Assembly: GCA_946894095.1 (NCBI GenBank)
Contig: OX335654.1
Location: 18,547,687-18,611,686, forward strand
Origin: Incurvaria masculella
Lineage: Eukaryota; Arthropoda; Insecta; Lepidoptera; Incurvariidae
Reading direction: 5' to 3'
Length of the DNA stretch: 64,000 nucleotides
In this document: one piece after another, positions 30,879 through 42,052 of the stretch
Position numbering within the stretch: position 1 is the first letter of the stretch
Layout: each line of letters begins with the position of its first letter
Position numbers and translations under genes: made by a program
Notes under the pieces: generated by a model
Told to the model about the DNA's origin: nothing
What the model saw: only the letters and a program-made list of their open reading frames with translations
Database searches by the model: none

Positions 30879-31140
30879 CCCCAATATTTTGCAATATATT
30901 CAAGTACATTTCTTCCAGTGAATTTATAAATGGCAGTATTTGGATGTTTTCTTATTCAATCATGCCACATCGGCTCAACGGATTTTGATCCAGTTTTTTT
31001 TTGTTAGATACATTGTTTAATCTTCTGTTAGTAAAGTAGTTCAACTAGCTTTTTGGGCCAGCCCTTTGGGTTTCAGCCCGATATCAGTCCAAAACGACAT
31101 TGACCCGAGCGGAGCCGGGTACCTCAGCTAGTGTACAGGA
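30879..31140 (+). repeat. Insect-wide interspersed repeat, 3' part
   Basis: Ends GACCCGAGCGGAGCCGGGTACCTCAGCTAGT, the typical terminus of a widespread insect repeat; compare 60240-60272 and the start at 29055. Confidence 0.5.
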
Positions 31141-31611
31141 TATGTAGCAAGAACACATTGATTAAAGAAAGAGCCATGCAAAAAGAACCACTTATCCCCG
31201 GTTGCACGAAGATTGATTATCATGTTCAAACACGTCACTTTTAGTGTACCGCATAGAGTTCCTTCCATACTGTCCACACAAGTGACGTGTTTAATCATAC
31301 TTTATCATATTTCAAGAATATACTGCAAGGCTGGACCCGAACCAGCAAAACATACGCGGGTATTGCGTTTCCCAACTTCGTCACCTGCGTATACCCATTA
31401 TTTGGGCAGTCCCTCCTCCCGCAATCAATGCCTCCTACCAACGAGATTTAACCCTTTACCTACGTTGCATACATTGACTGCAAAGATTGAACATTGAATA
31501 TTGCCGTCGCCGCGTCGTCACCAAAGCCATCAGACACTAGAGCCAGTCCTAGGTTAACTTATGTGAGTATACTTTTACGTAATCGTAGTTTTTTCCAAGG
31601 AATGTGATATA
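31141..31611 (+). repeat. 426-bp unit repeat, copy interrupted twice
   Basis: Shares AAAGAGCC-AnnnAAAAAGAAC, CTGCAAGGCTGG-CCCGAACCAGC, GGGTATTGCGT, CCCTCCTCCCG, ATTGACTGCAAAGATTGAAC and AGAGCCAGTCCTAGGTT with 48053-48551. A TTA-type MITE (31195) interrupts it, and the following unit is interrupted at 31612 by the mariner derivative; that unit resumes at 33246. Confidence 0.75.
31195..31306 (-). mobile_element. TTA-flanked MITE (GGGCCGAG family), copy 3, partial
   Basis: Begins TCCCCGGTTGCACGAAGATTG after TTA and has AACACGTCACTTTTAGTG and GTTCCTTCCATACTG. The far end (CACTCGGCCC) is missing. It sits in the 426-bp unit repeat. Confidence 0.72.
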
Positions 31612-31613
31612 TA

Positions 31614-33243
31614 CAGGGTGTCCCGTAAGTAGTGGATCAAACGAATAGTGGGGATAGAAGAGGTCAGTGCCTATCAGAAACACCTACTTTAGATTCTAAG
31701 TCATTCCTAGTTTAGAAGTAATTAATTTATTTCTGATTATTTTTAAATTTTCAGAATGTAAAATAAAAAAAATATGTTTAAAAAAAGTTCATAACTTTTT
31801 CTAATTTTTATTTAAATTTATTGTTGCCGAATATCTTACCTTTTTAATAAAAATACATTTGCATCTAACTAATACATTATTTTAAATTTTAAATATGTTT
31901 TTCGTAAAAAGTTTCAAATTTCAATAAATTCAACGCTAATTCCAACATTCCTGGTGCAAAAAAAATGTACTACCAAAAGTTTGCCCATAATATCAAAAAC
32001 TTGTACACTTTATTGCGTTTCTAAAAAAGTATAATACCATTTTACTTTCATTTAAAAAATTATTTTTTTTCAAGTAAAGAACCGAAATGAGTGGTAATTT
32101 TCGAAATATCTGACTGCACAATATTCTAAGAAATATTAATATTGTTTTTCAGACACTTATTGTATGCTTGACGATAGTTCTGAAAATATTTAAAATACTG
32201 GTATTTGTGTAAAAACAAATTTTTACATGACAATCGACCATTATTTTGCCTGCAATTAAAATTAAATAGATTTTGTCACTGGCCACCGCGCTCACCGGAT
32301 CTGAACCCATTAGATTATTTCCTGTGGGGATATTTTAAAGAAGCAGTGTATGAAAAGGAAAATTTGAATGAGCTAGAGTTACGACAAAAATTACAAGCAA
32401 CAGCTGGTATCGTAAAAAATAACCATCGTGCGCTGAGAAGATTGAATTAGAAGATGTCGGTTGTGCATTCGGGTTGGTGGGAGAAATTTTGAGCACTTGT
32501 TGTAGTCGATGAATAAATGGATTAGAGAACAGGCATTTTTGTTTTTATTGATAATAAAATCCATTTGAAATTTTGAACTAACAAAATGTATTTAATTTTA
32601 ATTGCAGGCAAAATAATGGTCGATTGTCATGTAAAAATTTGTTTTTACACAAATACCAGTATTTTAAATATTTTCAGAACTATCATCAAGCATACAATAA
32701 GTGTCTGTTAAACAATATTAATATTTCTTAGAATATTGTGCAGTCAGATATTTCGAAAATTACCACTCATTTCGGTTCTTTACTTGAAAAAAAATATTTT
32801 TTTAAATGAAAGTAAAATGGTATTATACTTTTTTAGAAGCGCAATAAAGTGTACAAGTTTTTGATATTATGGGCAAACTTTTGGTAGTACATTTTTTTTG
32901 CACCAGGAATGTTGGAATTAGCGTGGAATTTATTGAAATTTGAAACTTTTTACGAAAAACATATTTAAAATTTAAAATAATGTATTAGTTAGATGCAAAT
33001 GTATTTTTATTAAAAAGGTAAGATATTCGGCAACAATAAATTTAAATAAAAATTAGAAAAAGTTATGAACTTTTTTTAAACATATTTTTTTTATTTTACA
33101 TTCTGAAAATTTAAAAATAATCAGAAATAAATTAATTACTTCTAAACTAGGAATGACTTAGAATCTAAAGTAGGTGTTTCTGATAGGCACTGACCTCTTC
33201 TATCCCCACTATTCGTTTGATCCACTACTTACGGGACACCCTG
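31614..33243. mobile_element. Tc1/mariner derivative with 654-bp terminal inverted repeats
   Basis: The ends CAGGGTGTCCCGTAAGTAGTG and CACTACTTACGGGACACCCTG are perfect inverted copies flanked by TA (31612-31613, 33244-33245), the mariner-type target duplication. The inverted repeats run 31614-32267 and 32590-33243, both 654 bp, with only scattered differences (for example CGCTAATTCC against GGAATTAGCGTGG). The 322-bp centre encodes on the + strand the last part of a transposase: WPPRSPDLNPLDYFLWGYFKE..., ending TAG-type stop at 32448-32450. SPDLNPLDYFLWG carries the third catalytic acid of mariner-type transposases; the first two are absent. So it is an internally deleted, non-autonomous element whose transcript could fold into a long hairpin. 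Confidence 0.92.
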
Positions 33244-33245
33244 TA

Positions 33246-33344
33246 TATATACTCGTACGGTCGATTATACATACATATCACATTCCTTAGAAAAACCGAC
33301 TTACTTTCTTAGCAGGAACGAGTGTACATATTTATTTGATACCA
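33246..33344. repeat. 426-bp unit, resumed after insertion
   Basis: CGGTCGATTATACATACATATCACATTCCTTAG is the same block found (in part inverted) around 48085-48120. It is the continuation beyond the mariner derivative. Confidence 0.5.
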
Positions 33345-33600
33345 TCAGTTCACTTACGAATTCGGGGCGCGCAACCTCGAATGTCGTTCTATTAAATAGC
33401 GCCCCGTGCAGCTCTTATGTGTCGTTGGAAATTCGAAACATCGGGAGTGATCGAATTTGTGAGCGAACTTACTGGCAGGGATGTTACCGTCAGTGTATGT
33501 AGTATGGGAAAACATGGCTACGCTGCCGCTATACGGATGCGTTAAGGGCCACTCCCGACCTTCCTTAGTCGGTGGCCGCAGGGTGCCAAGTTGGAAATAT
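33345..33600 (+). repeat. GAATTCGGGnCGCG repeat family, copy 3
   Basis: ACTTACGAATTCGGGGCGCGC, CAACCTCGAATGTCG, TATGTGTCGTTGGAA, CGGGAGTGATCGAATTTG, CTACGCTGCCGC and CACTCCCGACCTTCCTTAGTC align with 63283-63525. A full copy of about 250 bp. Confidence 0.72.
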
Positions 33601-34466
33601 TGGTTAACTCAACGACGCGGACGTGAGCGAAAGTGGCCCGTAGGTGTTTCCAATAGCACCCGGTAGTGTTAAAATGATGCAATGTTTTATAGCGAAGAAG
33701 ATTGACAGTTCGTTTTTGGACTACTTCTCTCATATTTAACTACACGGCGCAGCCCTTATTCAATTCACTATGTTTGTAAATAACCTATAATAGCTGTGGA
33801 GATTCAAGCTATACGACCGTATCAAAATCGGTTGAGTGGCTCTGAATTTATAAAGGAACGGATAGATAGATAGACGCGGAATTAGGATTTTGTAAGGGTT
33901 AATGATACGAAATGTACCATCGACGACATTAGTCCAGTAGCACCCTACGGTCGGGTTTGTTTTGCGCATGTGGCGTGCCCCTTCCCCCGCCGACCGGTCT
34001 GCAGGCGGCGCGTCCTACCGCAAGCCGCGCGGGCGGTGCTACCCGCTCCTCCCGCTCCACCGCCGCGCGGTGCGAGCGCTTCATAGCAATCGCGTTGGAA
34101 TGTGCTACTGGACTTTCGAACGCGACCGTACATCGACAAGAGATCGTTCGGGTCCCAGACTATGGCACAATACACTGTCTGATGCCGTTGACGCAGAGCG
34201 GGTCAAGAAACCAACCAGCCAGCCAAGGCTACTACTTTAGAGACTAATGTACAATGTACAATGTAGTGGGCAAACAACATTAGAATGTGAATACTTATTC
34301 GAATCCAATTTGTCTTATGGTTAATGCATACTTATAAATAACGTTTTTGGAGCCTTGTGAGATTATCACCTCTTTTTCTTATTCATGGCATTTCTCGCAT
34401 GGCAGCTCATAAAATTAAGCATTGAAGATGGATGCATTAAGCATGAAGGCGAAACTTAAGTATGGC
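33601..34466. other. Unassigned DNA with a GC island
   Basis: 33960-34110 is GC-rich (CCCGCCGACCGGTCTGCAGGC; CCGCCGCGCGGTGCGAGCGC). Both strands are open over 76-96 codons; no motif is recognised. Outside it the DNA is AT-rich. Confidence 0.35.
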
Positions 34467-34751
34467 AAAAAACCGGCCAAGAGCGAGTCGGACTCGCACA
34501 CCAAGGGTTCCGTACCATGGCAAAAGATTTAACACAAAAAAATCACGTTGTTTTTATGGGGCCCCCCTTTATTTTTTATTATTTTTAAATTTTACCTATT
34601 TGTTGTTATAGCGGAAAAATAAATACACACTCTGTGAAAATTTCGGCTGCCTACCTATTACGGTTCATAAAATACAGCCCTGTGACAGACGGACAGCGGA
34701 GGCTTAGTAATAGGGTTCCGTTGGCACCCTTTGGGTACGGAACCCTAAAAA
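34467..34751 (+). repeat. (CGGA)n repeat, full-length with minimal tract
   Basis: Complete from AAAAAACCGGCCAAG to GGGTACGGAACCCTAAAAAG, but the tetranucleotide tract is only GACAGACGGACAGCGG. This shows that the repeat exists with and without expansion. Confidence 0.92.
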
Positions 34752-35295
34752 GCAAGAGTGAAATAGAATGCAGTAGATGTTCCAGGGTGCTTACTAAGCA
34801 ATGTGTTTTTAAGAACATGCATACATTTTCATTTATCGTTTTGAAAACAATGAAGGCATAGCCATTTTACATACATGCCACAAATATCCGAAAAACTCCT
34901 CTGTGAATTTACTTGCATCTATCGATCCAACAGTGCCCTTTCTGTCTAGGCAGCCAGGTAGTAATTGCTTTGTGCCGATGTTGTAACTCCACCTTATTTA
35001 CAGCACGGGCCACTCTGCTGCCGGCGCATATTTCACGATAATTTTCCGTTTCGTGCGAATAATTTTCATGTCGGCATTTGCAATACACCATGAACGAGCC
35101 GAGGGAAAACCAATAATCTACATAATATGCATGTAATGTTGCTCAAAATATGTATGCAAAATGATTGCATGCGTTGGAAAGTTGAGCGCTTTTCATACCG
35201 ACAACAAACGGGAGTGGTACCGAAACTCGTCTGTATGGGGGCGGCGGCGTACCCACTGTTACATTCAAAAGCGGAAGCGCCGGCGAGTCAGAGTC
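34752..35295. other. Unassigned DNA
   Basis: No gene or repeat recognised; a 60-codon minus frame at 34909-35091 has no known motif. Confidence 0.4.
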
Positions 35296-35640
35296 GGTAG
35301 TCTAAGTTGTCACCTAAATTAGCGTTACGGCAAACCGATCGACTGGCGTTTTCAAATGTATGGAGAAATTGATGAGCGCGCGCAGCGGGCGTTAAGCGAA
35401 CTAACATTTGCGAGTCCGAGCTTGATTTGACAGCTTACTCAACGTTGCCGTAAATACGTCGACGTTGCCGTTTACGTCCACTCCGCGTTTTCATACAAAT
35501 CGGAAGTCCGCGTTTGACTTTGACAGCTTGAAGAAGTAAAACCACAGAATATCTAGTAAAAACTTGTATGGAGTTTGGAGTAAAACGCCAGTCGATCGGT
35601 TTGCCGTAAACGCCAATTTCGGTGAGAACTCAGACTGCCC
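35296..35640 (+). mobile_element. GGTCAGTCTGAG MITE family, copy 2
   Basis: GGTAGTCTAAGTTGTCACC on the left and GGTGAGAACTCAGACTGCCC on the right. Interior as in the other copies. From about 35641 to 35770 it is followed by an inverted scrap of the GAATTCGGG repeat (ACGAACTTCCGAAAGAAGC...). Confidence 0.85.
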
Positions 35641-35806
35641 ACTCAGTTCGGTTACGAACTCGGATTTTCTTGAGTTTCAAAGACACGGACGAACTTCCGA
35701 AAGAAGCACGCTATTTAGTGCAACGAATATTCGATGTTGGGCGTCCCGAGCATGGTTGGAATCAGACCTATAAATGAAAAAAAAACTGCGAAACAGAATT
35801 AACTTG

Positions 35807-36081
35807 TTAGGGTTCCGTACCCAAAGGGTGCCAACGGAATCCTATTACGAAGCCTCCGCTGTCCGTCCGTCCGTCTGTCTGTCTGTCACAGGGCTGTATG
35901 ATGAACCGTAAAAGGTAGGCAGCTGAAATTTTCACAGAGTGTAATAAAGAGATATTTTGCCGGCGCTGTAGCAACAAAATAGATAAAATTTTAAAAATAA
36001 TAAAAATTGCAAAAAACCTTTTTCTATTAAATCTTATACGACGTTAGGGAACCCTTCGTGTGCGAGTCCCACTCGCACTTC
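35807..36081 (-). repeat. (CGGA)n repeat, near full-length
   Basis: TTAGGGTTCCGTACCCAAAGG to GTGTGCGAGTCCCACTCGCAC; short tract GTCCGTCCGTCCGTCTGTC. It is followed almost directly by another copy in the opposite orientation. Confidence 0.9.
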
Positions 36082-36095
36082 CACCATCAACACCA

Positions 36096-36330
36096 TAAAA
36101 TCACGTTCTTTGTAATTTAATTATTATTAATTTATAACGTTACCTAATTGTTGTTATAGCGGCAAAATAAATACATATTCTGTGAAAATTTCAGCTGCCT
36201 ACCTGTTACGGTTCATTAGATACAGCCCTGTGACAGACGGACGGACGGACGGACGGACGGACGGACGGAAGGACAGCGGAGGCTTAGTAATAGGGTTCCG
36301 TTTTCACCCTTTGGGTACGGAACCCTAATA
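36096..36330 (+). repeat. (CGGA)n repeat, headless copy
   Basis: Lacks the hairpin head. Tract of about eight units (36235-36270), ending GGGTACGGAACCCTAATAAA and running into an (AATA)n stretch at 36325-36350. Confidence 0.9.
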
Positions 36331-36709
36331 AATGAATAAATAAATAAATACACTGCAAAAAGTCCAAAGAAGATACCATCCAACTTCGCTCTTACCCGAC
36401 GGGATGAGTAGGACGCGACAAGTGAAGAGAAAGCGTGGCCGTGAGTCGCGCCACCGGCCATTTAGTTCGTTTATCACGCTGCGGCTAAACGCTAAAGCCG
36501 GGATCGCACTCCTTCGTTTCGTTGACAGTTTTAAACGATTCGTTCAAAATACCCGTGTGATCTTCGTTTCGTTAGTTGAAGAACGGTGTTCTATTATGAA
36601 TAGTTTTCAACGAAACAATCAAACAATAAGATATGTACATTTAAATTGTAATAAAAGATCATGACAGTCATGCACTCGGTGTATTGAAGCTATTTGCGAG
36701 TTCTGAGCC
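36331..36709. other. Unassigned DNA
   Basis: An 86-codon + strand frame (36404-36664) shows no family motif. The ACGAAACGAAG words at 36515-36620 are partly inverted repeats. Confidence 0.35.
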
Positions 36710-37266
36710 GGTAGTCTGAGTTCTCACCTAAATTGACGTTTACGGCAAACCGATCGACTGGCGTTTCCTCCAAACTCCATACAAGTTTTTACTAGATATT
36801 CTGTGGTTTTACTTCTTCAAGCTGTCAAAGTCAAACGCGGACTTCCGATTTGTATGAAAACGCGGAGTGGACGTTAACGGCAACGTCGACGTATTTACGG
36901 CAACGTTGAGTAAGCTGTCAAATCAAGCTCGGACTCGCAAATGTTAGTTCGCTTAACGCCCGCTGCGCGCGCTCTTCAATTTTAAAATGTATGGGGAAAT
37001 TGAAGAGCGCGCGCAGCGGGCGTTAAGCGAACTAACATTTGCGAGTCCGAGCTTGATTTGACAGCTTACTCAAAGTTGCCGTAAATACGTCGACGTTGCC
37101 GTTTACGTCCACGTTTTCATACAAATCGGAAGTCCGCGTTTCACTTTGACAGCTAGAAGAAGTAAAACCACAGAATATCTAGTAAAAACTTGTATGGAGT
37201 TTGGAGAAAACGCCAGTCGATCGGTTTGCCGTAAACGCCAATTTAGGTGAGAACTCAGACTGACCA
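36710..37266. mobile_element. Head-to-head dimer of the GGTCAGTCTGAG MITE
   Basis: The left arm (36710-36982) is the family in reverse orientation; the right arm (36998-37266) is the family forward. They meet at a 15-bp spacer within CTTCAATTT-TAAAATGTATGGGG-AAATTGAAG. Each arm keeps only one outer terminus (GTAGTCTGAGTTCTCACC and GGTGAGAACTCAGACTGACC). The arms match over about 270 bp with few differences. The result is a near-perfect hairpin of over 550 bp. Confidence 0.9.
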
Positions 37267-37961
37267 CTCTGATGGCTTTTTCGATGAATGGGGTATGATA
37301 GCGATTCAGGAAAGTTCCTAAACTGATTATGAGCGTCCGTCTCTGCGTGAAGCATCCAAAGTCGTGGTCTCTGCAATGTCCGCATTCGGGCTATAGGTCA
37401 GAAATCTTGCGAGTCTGCGTATGACAAAGAAAATTAAATGCTTATTTAAAATGTCAATATGACATGTTTATTTCTTTTAATTTTATATCACACCACTATT
37501 TATCATCAAAGTTAACTATAACAGCTATCGTACGTGCACAATTGTTTCCTTGTGGTTTCAATGAATATGTGTGATTTCAATCAAAGCACTGATTTCCAAG
37601 CAATCGTTGAAAGCAACGAAGGAGCCTAACTCTGTCGATATCGACCAGTCTTTGGGGCCAAACACGGAAAAATATCCAAAGGGCGAAGGAAGTTCGATAT
37701 TCACAGAAGTTTTATAGCGAAATTGAGCATGTGGGAAAAATGTCTAAGAAACCACATACCTAGGAAGAGAGCTGCGTTTTCATTTCGTCATTATTCATAA
37801 TCCGCGGATTCGATCAACTCAGTAAAGAAGAATCCCCAAAGAAACTTTACGAGTTTTCCGTCCACAGTAAAGAAATGCATATTGGATCTAAATGCTACTG
37901 CAAAACATTTTTTAGGCACAGAAAAGTTTAAGGCAAAGAAAAAGAACAAAAGAAACAGCCT
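37267..37961. other. Unassigned DNA
   Basis: No gene. The block AATCCGCGGATTCGATCAACTCAGTA (37798-37823) resembles 18964-18985, and GGCAAAG-AAAAGAACAAAAGAAA (37931-37954) resembles 19636-19662, so small repeat fragments are present. Confidence 0.4.
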
Positions 37962-38368
37962 TGAGCGGCTCGTAGCCTAGTGGCGCGGGGACTGGCCTAG
38001 CGTACCAGAGGCCTGGGTTCGATACCGACATGCACCACTGTCTTTCTCTTTCCGAGTTCGATAAGTGCATTTCGTCACGAATGCGAGCTGCTCCATGATT
38101 CGGAATCCATGTAAAACTGTAGGTCCCCTTCCCCTACTAGGTGGTAGGGTTTAAGCCCGCCCGGGTTGGTACCATCGCATTGGATGAAAAAATGGTCGAA
38201 GCGGCAATGAAAAATTGTCCGTGTTTTCCATCCAGTTCAATGTAGCCGTGCTCATAAAGGGAAGGTCCTGGCATGGCACCTAATTCCTTCGGTAATGTGG
38301 TGTATTGGGCTAATATCATAACGGTAGTTGTGTGGTATTAGCCATCCATGTCAGGACGCATAAAAAAC
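37962..38368 (+). mobile_element. SINE, full length, tRNA-derived head
   Basis: The head reads GAGCGGCTCGTAGCCTAGTGGCGCGGGGA and GGCCTGGGTTCGATACCGAC. The A box TAGCCTAGTGG (37973-37983) and B box GGTTCGATACC (38016-38026) fit RNA polymerase III tRNA promoters. The body contains TTTCTCTTTCCGAGTTCGATAAG, GGTAGGGTTTAAGCCCGCCCGGG, ACCATCGCATTGGATGAA and GGTCGAAGCGGCAATG. The tail contains TCCATCCAGTTCAATGTAG, GGTCCTGGCATGGCACC and GTGGTATTAGCCATCCATG, and ends CGCATAAAAAAC. At about 405 bp it is the reference copy for the family. It is a mobile element, not a working tRNA gene: no cloverleaf closes around the boxes. Confidence 0.9.
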
Positions 38369-40289
38369 AAAGCCACCCTCAGTGCAAATGGATTAGAAGT
38401 AGAACTTACTGAACTAACAAGAAGAACTTTAGGAGGTTTAACTGAGATTTTAAAAAGGAACAGAGTATGGGAGTGAGAAGTCAACTTAAGCACCACTGCC
38501 ACGAGTTAGAGAGGCTATAATGAAATGTGCATTTGTAGGGCGTGAACGCACGTAACCCGACCAAATACCCTTTTTTAAGGTAAGGAAGAGGTGACCTGAT
38601 TCTTTGTAGATCATGTTTCTTATCTTTTCCTCATTATGATACTTTTGAGATTACCGCGGTCGTTAGACATGTTTCATTATTATTATTATTTCATTAATTT
38701 AAAGTACAACTTAATTCATAGCTTCTGACAATAATTTTCAGGTACATGGTGATTTAGAGATGTTTTTGAGTAAAATAAGATATTTCAGTACATTTGTATG
38801 AAACAATTTTGGTTTCAACTCTCTTCATATGACTCTGTGCGTATTTTCTAATCTAAGTGTATGTAAGAAACCTAAGTATTCTGCGGTATAAGAGACCATC
38901 GTGGGCACGGCCACCCTGACTGCAGCTTCTCGGAACGTTATCTCGCAAGCGTTATCATATGCCGATGACTGTAGATAGTTCCGCTGACTGCAACCGAATA
39001 CTCGATGAGAATGATCCTACCGACGAGATTTCTAATTTAATTCCTCATTTTATGTAATGTTTCAACGGTTGATAAATCAATGCCTTTCAATTGCCCATTA
39101 AAAGTATTGCCCAACCGACCGTGTGATCGTAAAAAGTAATATAAGACGGAGGTCCAGAAGCGACACAGATAAGTTGAAATGTAATTGTACCATTTGTAGA
39201 AATCAAAAACTCACTGCATGTGACACCGTCTCTTCCCGAAGTTGATAAAATAATGAGTGCATAATAATCTCGTTTTCCGTTGGTGGGGCCATATAAATAT
39301 ATGTATTTTACTGTGTTGATTTGTCCAGCTTATACATGTGTAGCGTTAAGTGACATGGACATTCTAAAGACCGCACTAACATATTTGATTGTTATAAAGT
39401 TTTGCAAACCTTTTCTGCAATATTAATTTGAGTTTCAGCGAAATCTACATTTGAAGCATTGTAATCAGATTTTGAAAATAATCTGAAAAAGTATTGGTTG
39501 TGACATTCGTCGGAAGCAGGACGAATTAGCAGGGAAGAAGCAGGATTAATGAGATAACGGTAATGTCGTATCCATTAAATCCATAAACTTTTATGCAATC
39601 TTATTAACACTTTCTGCAATTTTAAAACACGGTAAATGCATGAAAGGGAGGGAAGTGTGTTTATTATCGCAGTAATTGGATCAATACTGGTATGATCATT
39701 CTTGAATCGAAAACAAAAAAAATCTGATGCAAACAAATAAAACTAAAAAATGATAAAAGTAAACCCGTTAAAATACACCCTGTACATTTATTTATAGTAA
39801 TCTCCTTATCAGTATTATTAAAAAATCAATGTTCTTTTTATTATTTTTTCGGAAAGTACAATAAAAATAATGGTCCTTAAAATAATCCAAAACCGCGACA
39901 ACATTCGCAACAAATCCGACACCACCTCATTATGAGACAACTTTCACGCATTCAAAGGCGCGTTCGCTTTAAAACGTACACACAACGGTGTCGCATGACT
40001 GATTCGTTTTATGACTGTATTAGCGACATCTAGCTTTTAGAATGCATCAATCCGTGAGTCACCCGCGCACCCTCCGCAGCGCCCGCAGCTCGGACCCGCA
40101 TCCATATTTGTTTGCATATTTCACCCGGAATTATTGTATCGCATACACGCCAGTATTGATCCAACGACTGCGATAATGGACACACTTCCCCTCCTTTCGT
40201 TCAATGATAGTGTTATAACATTGTAGATATAATAACGGCTTGCAAAAAATCGAAATGTCCTGGTGGAAATTTTTAAAAACCTATTAAAC
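38369..40289. other. Long unassigned stretch
   Basis: Nearly 2 kb without gene or clear repeat. The words ATTATGATACTTTTGAGATTACnGCGGTCGTTAGACATGTTT occur at about 38634 and again at about 46557. 40020-40110 is slightly GC-rich. No frame longer than 60 codons is open, so no exon can be supported. Confidence 0.5.
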
Positions 40290-40443
40290 TTCTCAAATAC
40301 CCAAAGGTCGGCTGGAAGAAATCTCTTCGAGAGATAAGCCCGCCTTTGCGCCCCACTTATGTTGTTTTTGCACTATACTTTCTTTTGTAAATTGTTTTTT
40401 TTTTGTGGCGTAATAAAGAATTTTCAATCAATCAATCAATATT
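40290..40443 (+). mobile_element. LINE 3' end with (CAAT)n tail
   Basis: AAAGGTCGGCTGGAAGAAATC, TCGAGAGATAAGCCCGCC and GTAATAAAGAATTTTCAATCAATCAATCAAT. The GGCTGGAAGAGAT...GATAAGnCCGCC block is a common 3' end of lepidopteran LINEs; compare 45733 (inverted). Confidence 0.65.
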
Positions 40444-40483
40444 TACGAAAAACCAAACATTCAACTCACTTTGATGACATTTC

Positions 40484-40862
40484 TTTATGCACCCTGACAT
40501 GGTTGGCTAATACCGCACAACTACGATTATGATTTTAGCCCAATACACCACATTCCTGAAGGAGGTAGGTGCCATGCCAGGACCTTCCCTTTATGAGCAC
40601 GGCTACATTGAATTGGATGGAAAACACGGACAATTTTTCATTGCCGCTTCGATGGTAACAACCCGGGCGGGCTTAAACCCTACCACCTAGTAGGGGAAGG
40701 GTCCTACAGTTTTACATGGATTCCGAACCATGGAGCAGCTCGCATTCGTGACGATATGCACTTATCGAACTCGGAAAGAGAAAGACAGTGGTGCATGAAC
40801 GGAGCAAGGATTTGAACCCAGACTCTCTGGTATGCTAGTCTAGTCCCCGCGCCAGTGCATTT
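40484..40862 (-). mobile_element. SINE, tRNA-type head, diverged
   Basis: Minus orientation. Tail at 40484, body complete except for a short deletion around ACCATCGAAGCGGCAATG, head with GCGCGGGGACTAGACTAGC and GGGTTCAAATCC (B box). The outermost head bases are missing. Confidence 0.85.
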
Positions 40863-41441
40863 ACGTTTGTTCTAAATCATCAGAAACACACTTTATCGTA
40901 CACTGACGAGGTCCAAAGATAGTGTAATAAATACATCCTAAATATGTGTGTTAAAAATATTAAATATAGCCATAGTAGTTGCAGCGAAAACATATTCACA
41001 ATTTCAGGTTTAATGGTTTCGTTTTAATTGCCGATTAGAAGTTTTACACCGTTAGATGGCGCTGTTAAATAAAAATCGTATTTAAATAATTGTAACAAAA
41101 CCAATAATCCTGAAATTGTGCAATTGTTTTCGCTGCAAGTAATATGACTATATTAAACTTTTATTATTAATTCGTGGCTTAAAGTGCAATCCTTTTTGCG
41201 TTATGTGTGCAAACAACTTTATATGGGTCGGAACAGCCTTAATCTGACTTAATGATTTCTTGAGCGGTCATTGCAAAGCTCTGGACGAGGAAACATTTTG
41301 TTCATATTACCTACAAGATTTTTAAAATACATTATGAAATGTAGCAGTTTGTTAGCGACTTTTTGCTTTTGGAAAGTTGCCCAATACCCTAACCTAAGGT
41401 ATCAGTTAAAACGCTATATTTTTTTGTTTGAAAAATTAAAC
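40863..41441. other. Unassigned DNA
   Basis: TATAGCCATAGTAGTTGCAGCGAAAAC-TATTCACAATTTCAGG (about 40970-41009) is partly mirrored by CCTGAAATTGTGCAATTGTTTTCGCTGCAAGTAAT (41110-41144), arms of about 35 bp around a 100-bp centre: a small foldback. No gene. Confidence 0.5.
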
Positions 41442-41740
41442 AAAAAAACCGGCCAAGTGCGAGTCGGACTCGCACACGAAGGGTTCCTTACGATCGTAAA
41501 AGATTTACCATAAAAAATCACGTTTTTTGTGTAGGGCCCCTTTCATTTTAAGTATTTTTCAATTTTACCTATTTGTTGTTATAGCGGCAAAATAAATACA
41601 CACTCTGTGAAAATTTCAGCTTTCTATCTATTACGGTTACTGAGATACAGCCCTGTGACAGACGGACGGACGGACGGACGGACAGCGGAGGCTTAGTAAT
41701 AGGGTTCCGTTTTCACCCTTTGGGTACAGAACCCTAAAAA
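41442..41740 (+). repeat. (CGGA)n repeat, full-length
   Basis: Complete head and end; tract of about five units (41656-41682). Confidence 0.92.
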
Positions 41741-41863
41741 TCAAGCAATTCAGCAACTTCGAAGCACAAAGTGTGGAAAATGCCGCATTTTGGACACTAC
41801 GAGTATACGGTGGGGGAGAAACCACCTTCCGAAAGGGATAAGCAACTACACCGTTCCTTTTTA

Positions 41864-42052
41864 TTAGGGTTCCGTACCCAAAGGGTCCCAACGGAACCCT
41901 ATCACTAAGCTTCCGCTGTCCGTCCGTCCGTCCGTCCGTCCGTCCGTCTGTCACAGGGCTGTATCTTAAAAACGTGATTTGTTGTGTTAAATCTTGTACG
42001 ATGGTACGGAGCCCTTCGTGTGCGAGTCCGATTTGCACTTGGCCGGTTTTTT
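41864..42052 (-). repeat. (CGGA)n repeat, internally deleted
   Basis: Has both ends (TTAGGGTTCCGTACCC; ACTTGGCCGGTTTTTT) and a tract of about six units, but jumps from GGGCTGTATCTTA directly to AAAACGTGATTTG, so the central 100 bp are missing. Confidence 0.9.

Noticed and set aside
37964..38036. A functional tRNA gene
   Set aside because: A and B boxes are present but no acceptor stem or cloverleaf closes; the sequence is the head of a repeated SINE.
41637..42038. 133-codon minus-strand ORF
   Set aside because: It is translation across two (CGGA)n repeats; the Asp-Gly-Arg-Thr run is the tetranucleotide tract.
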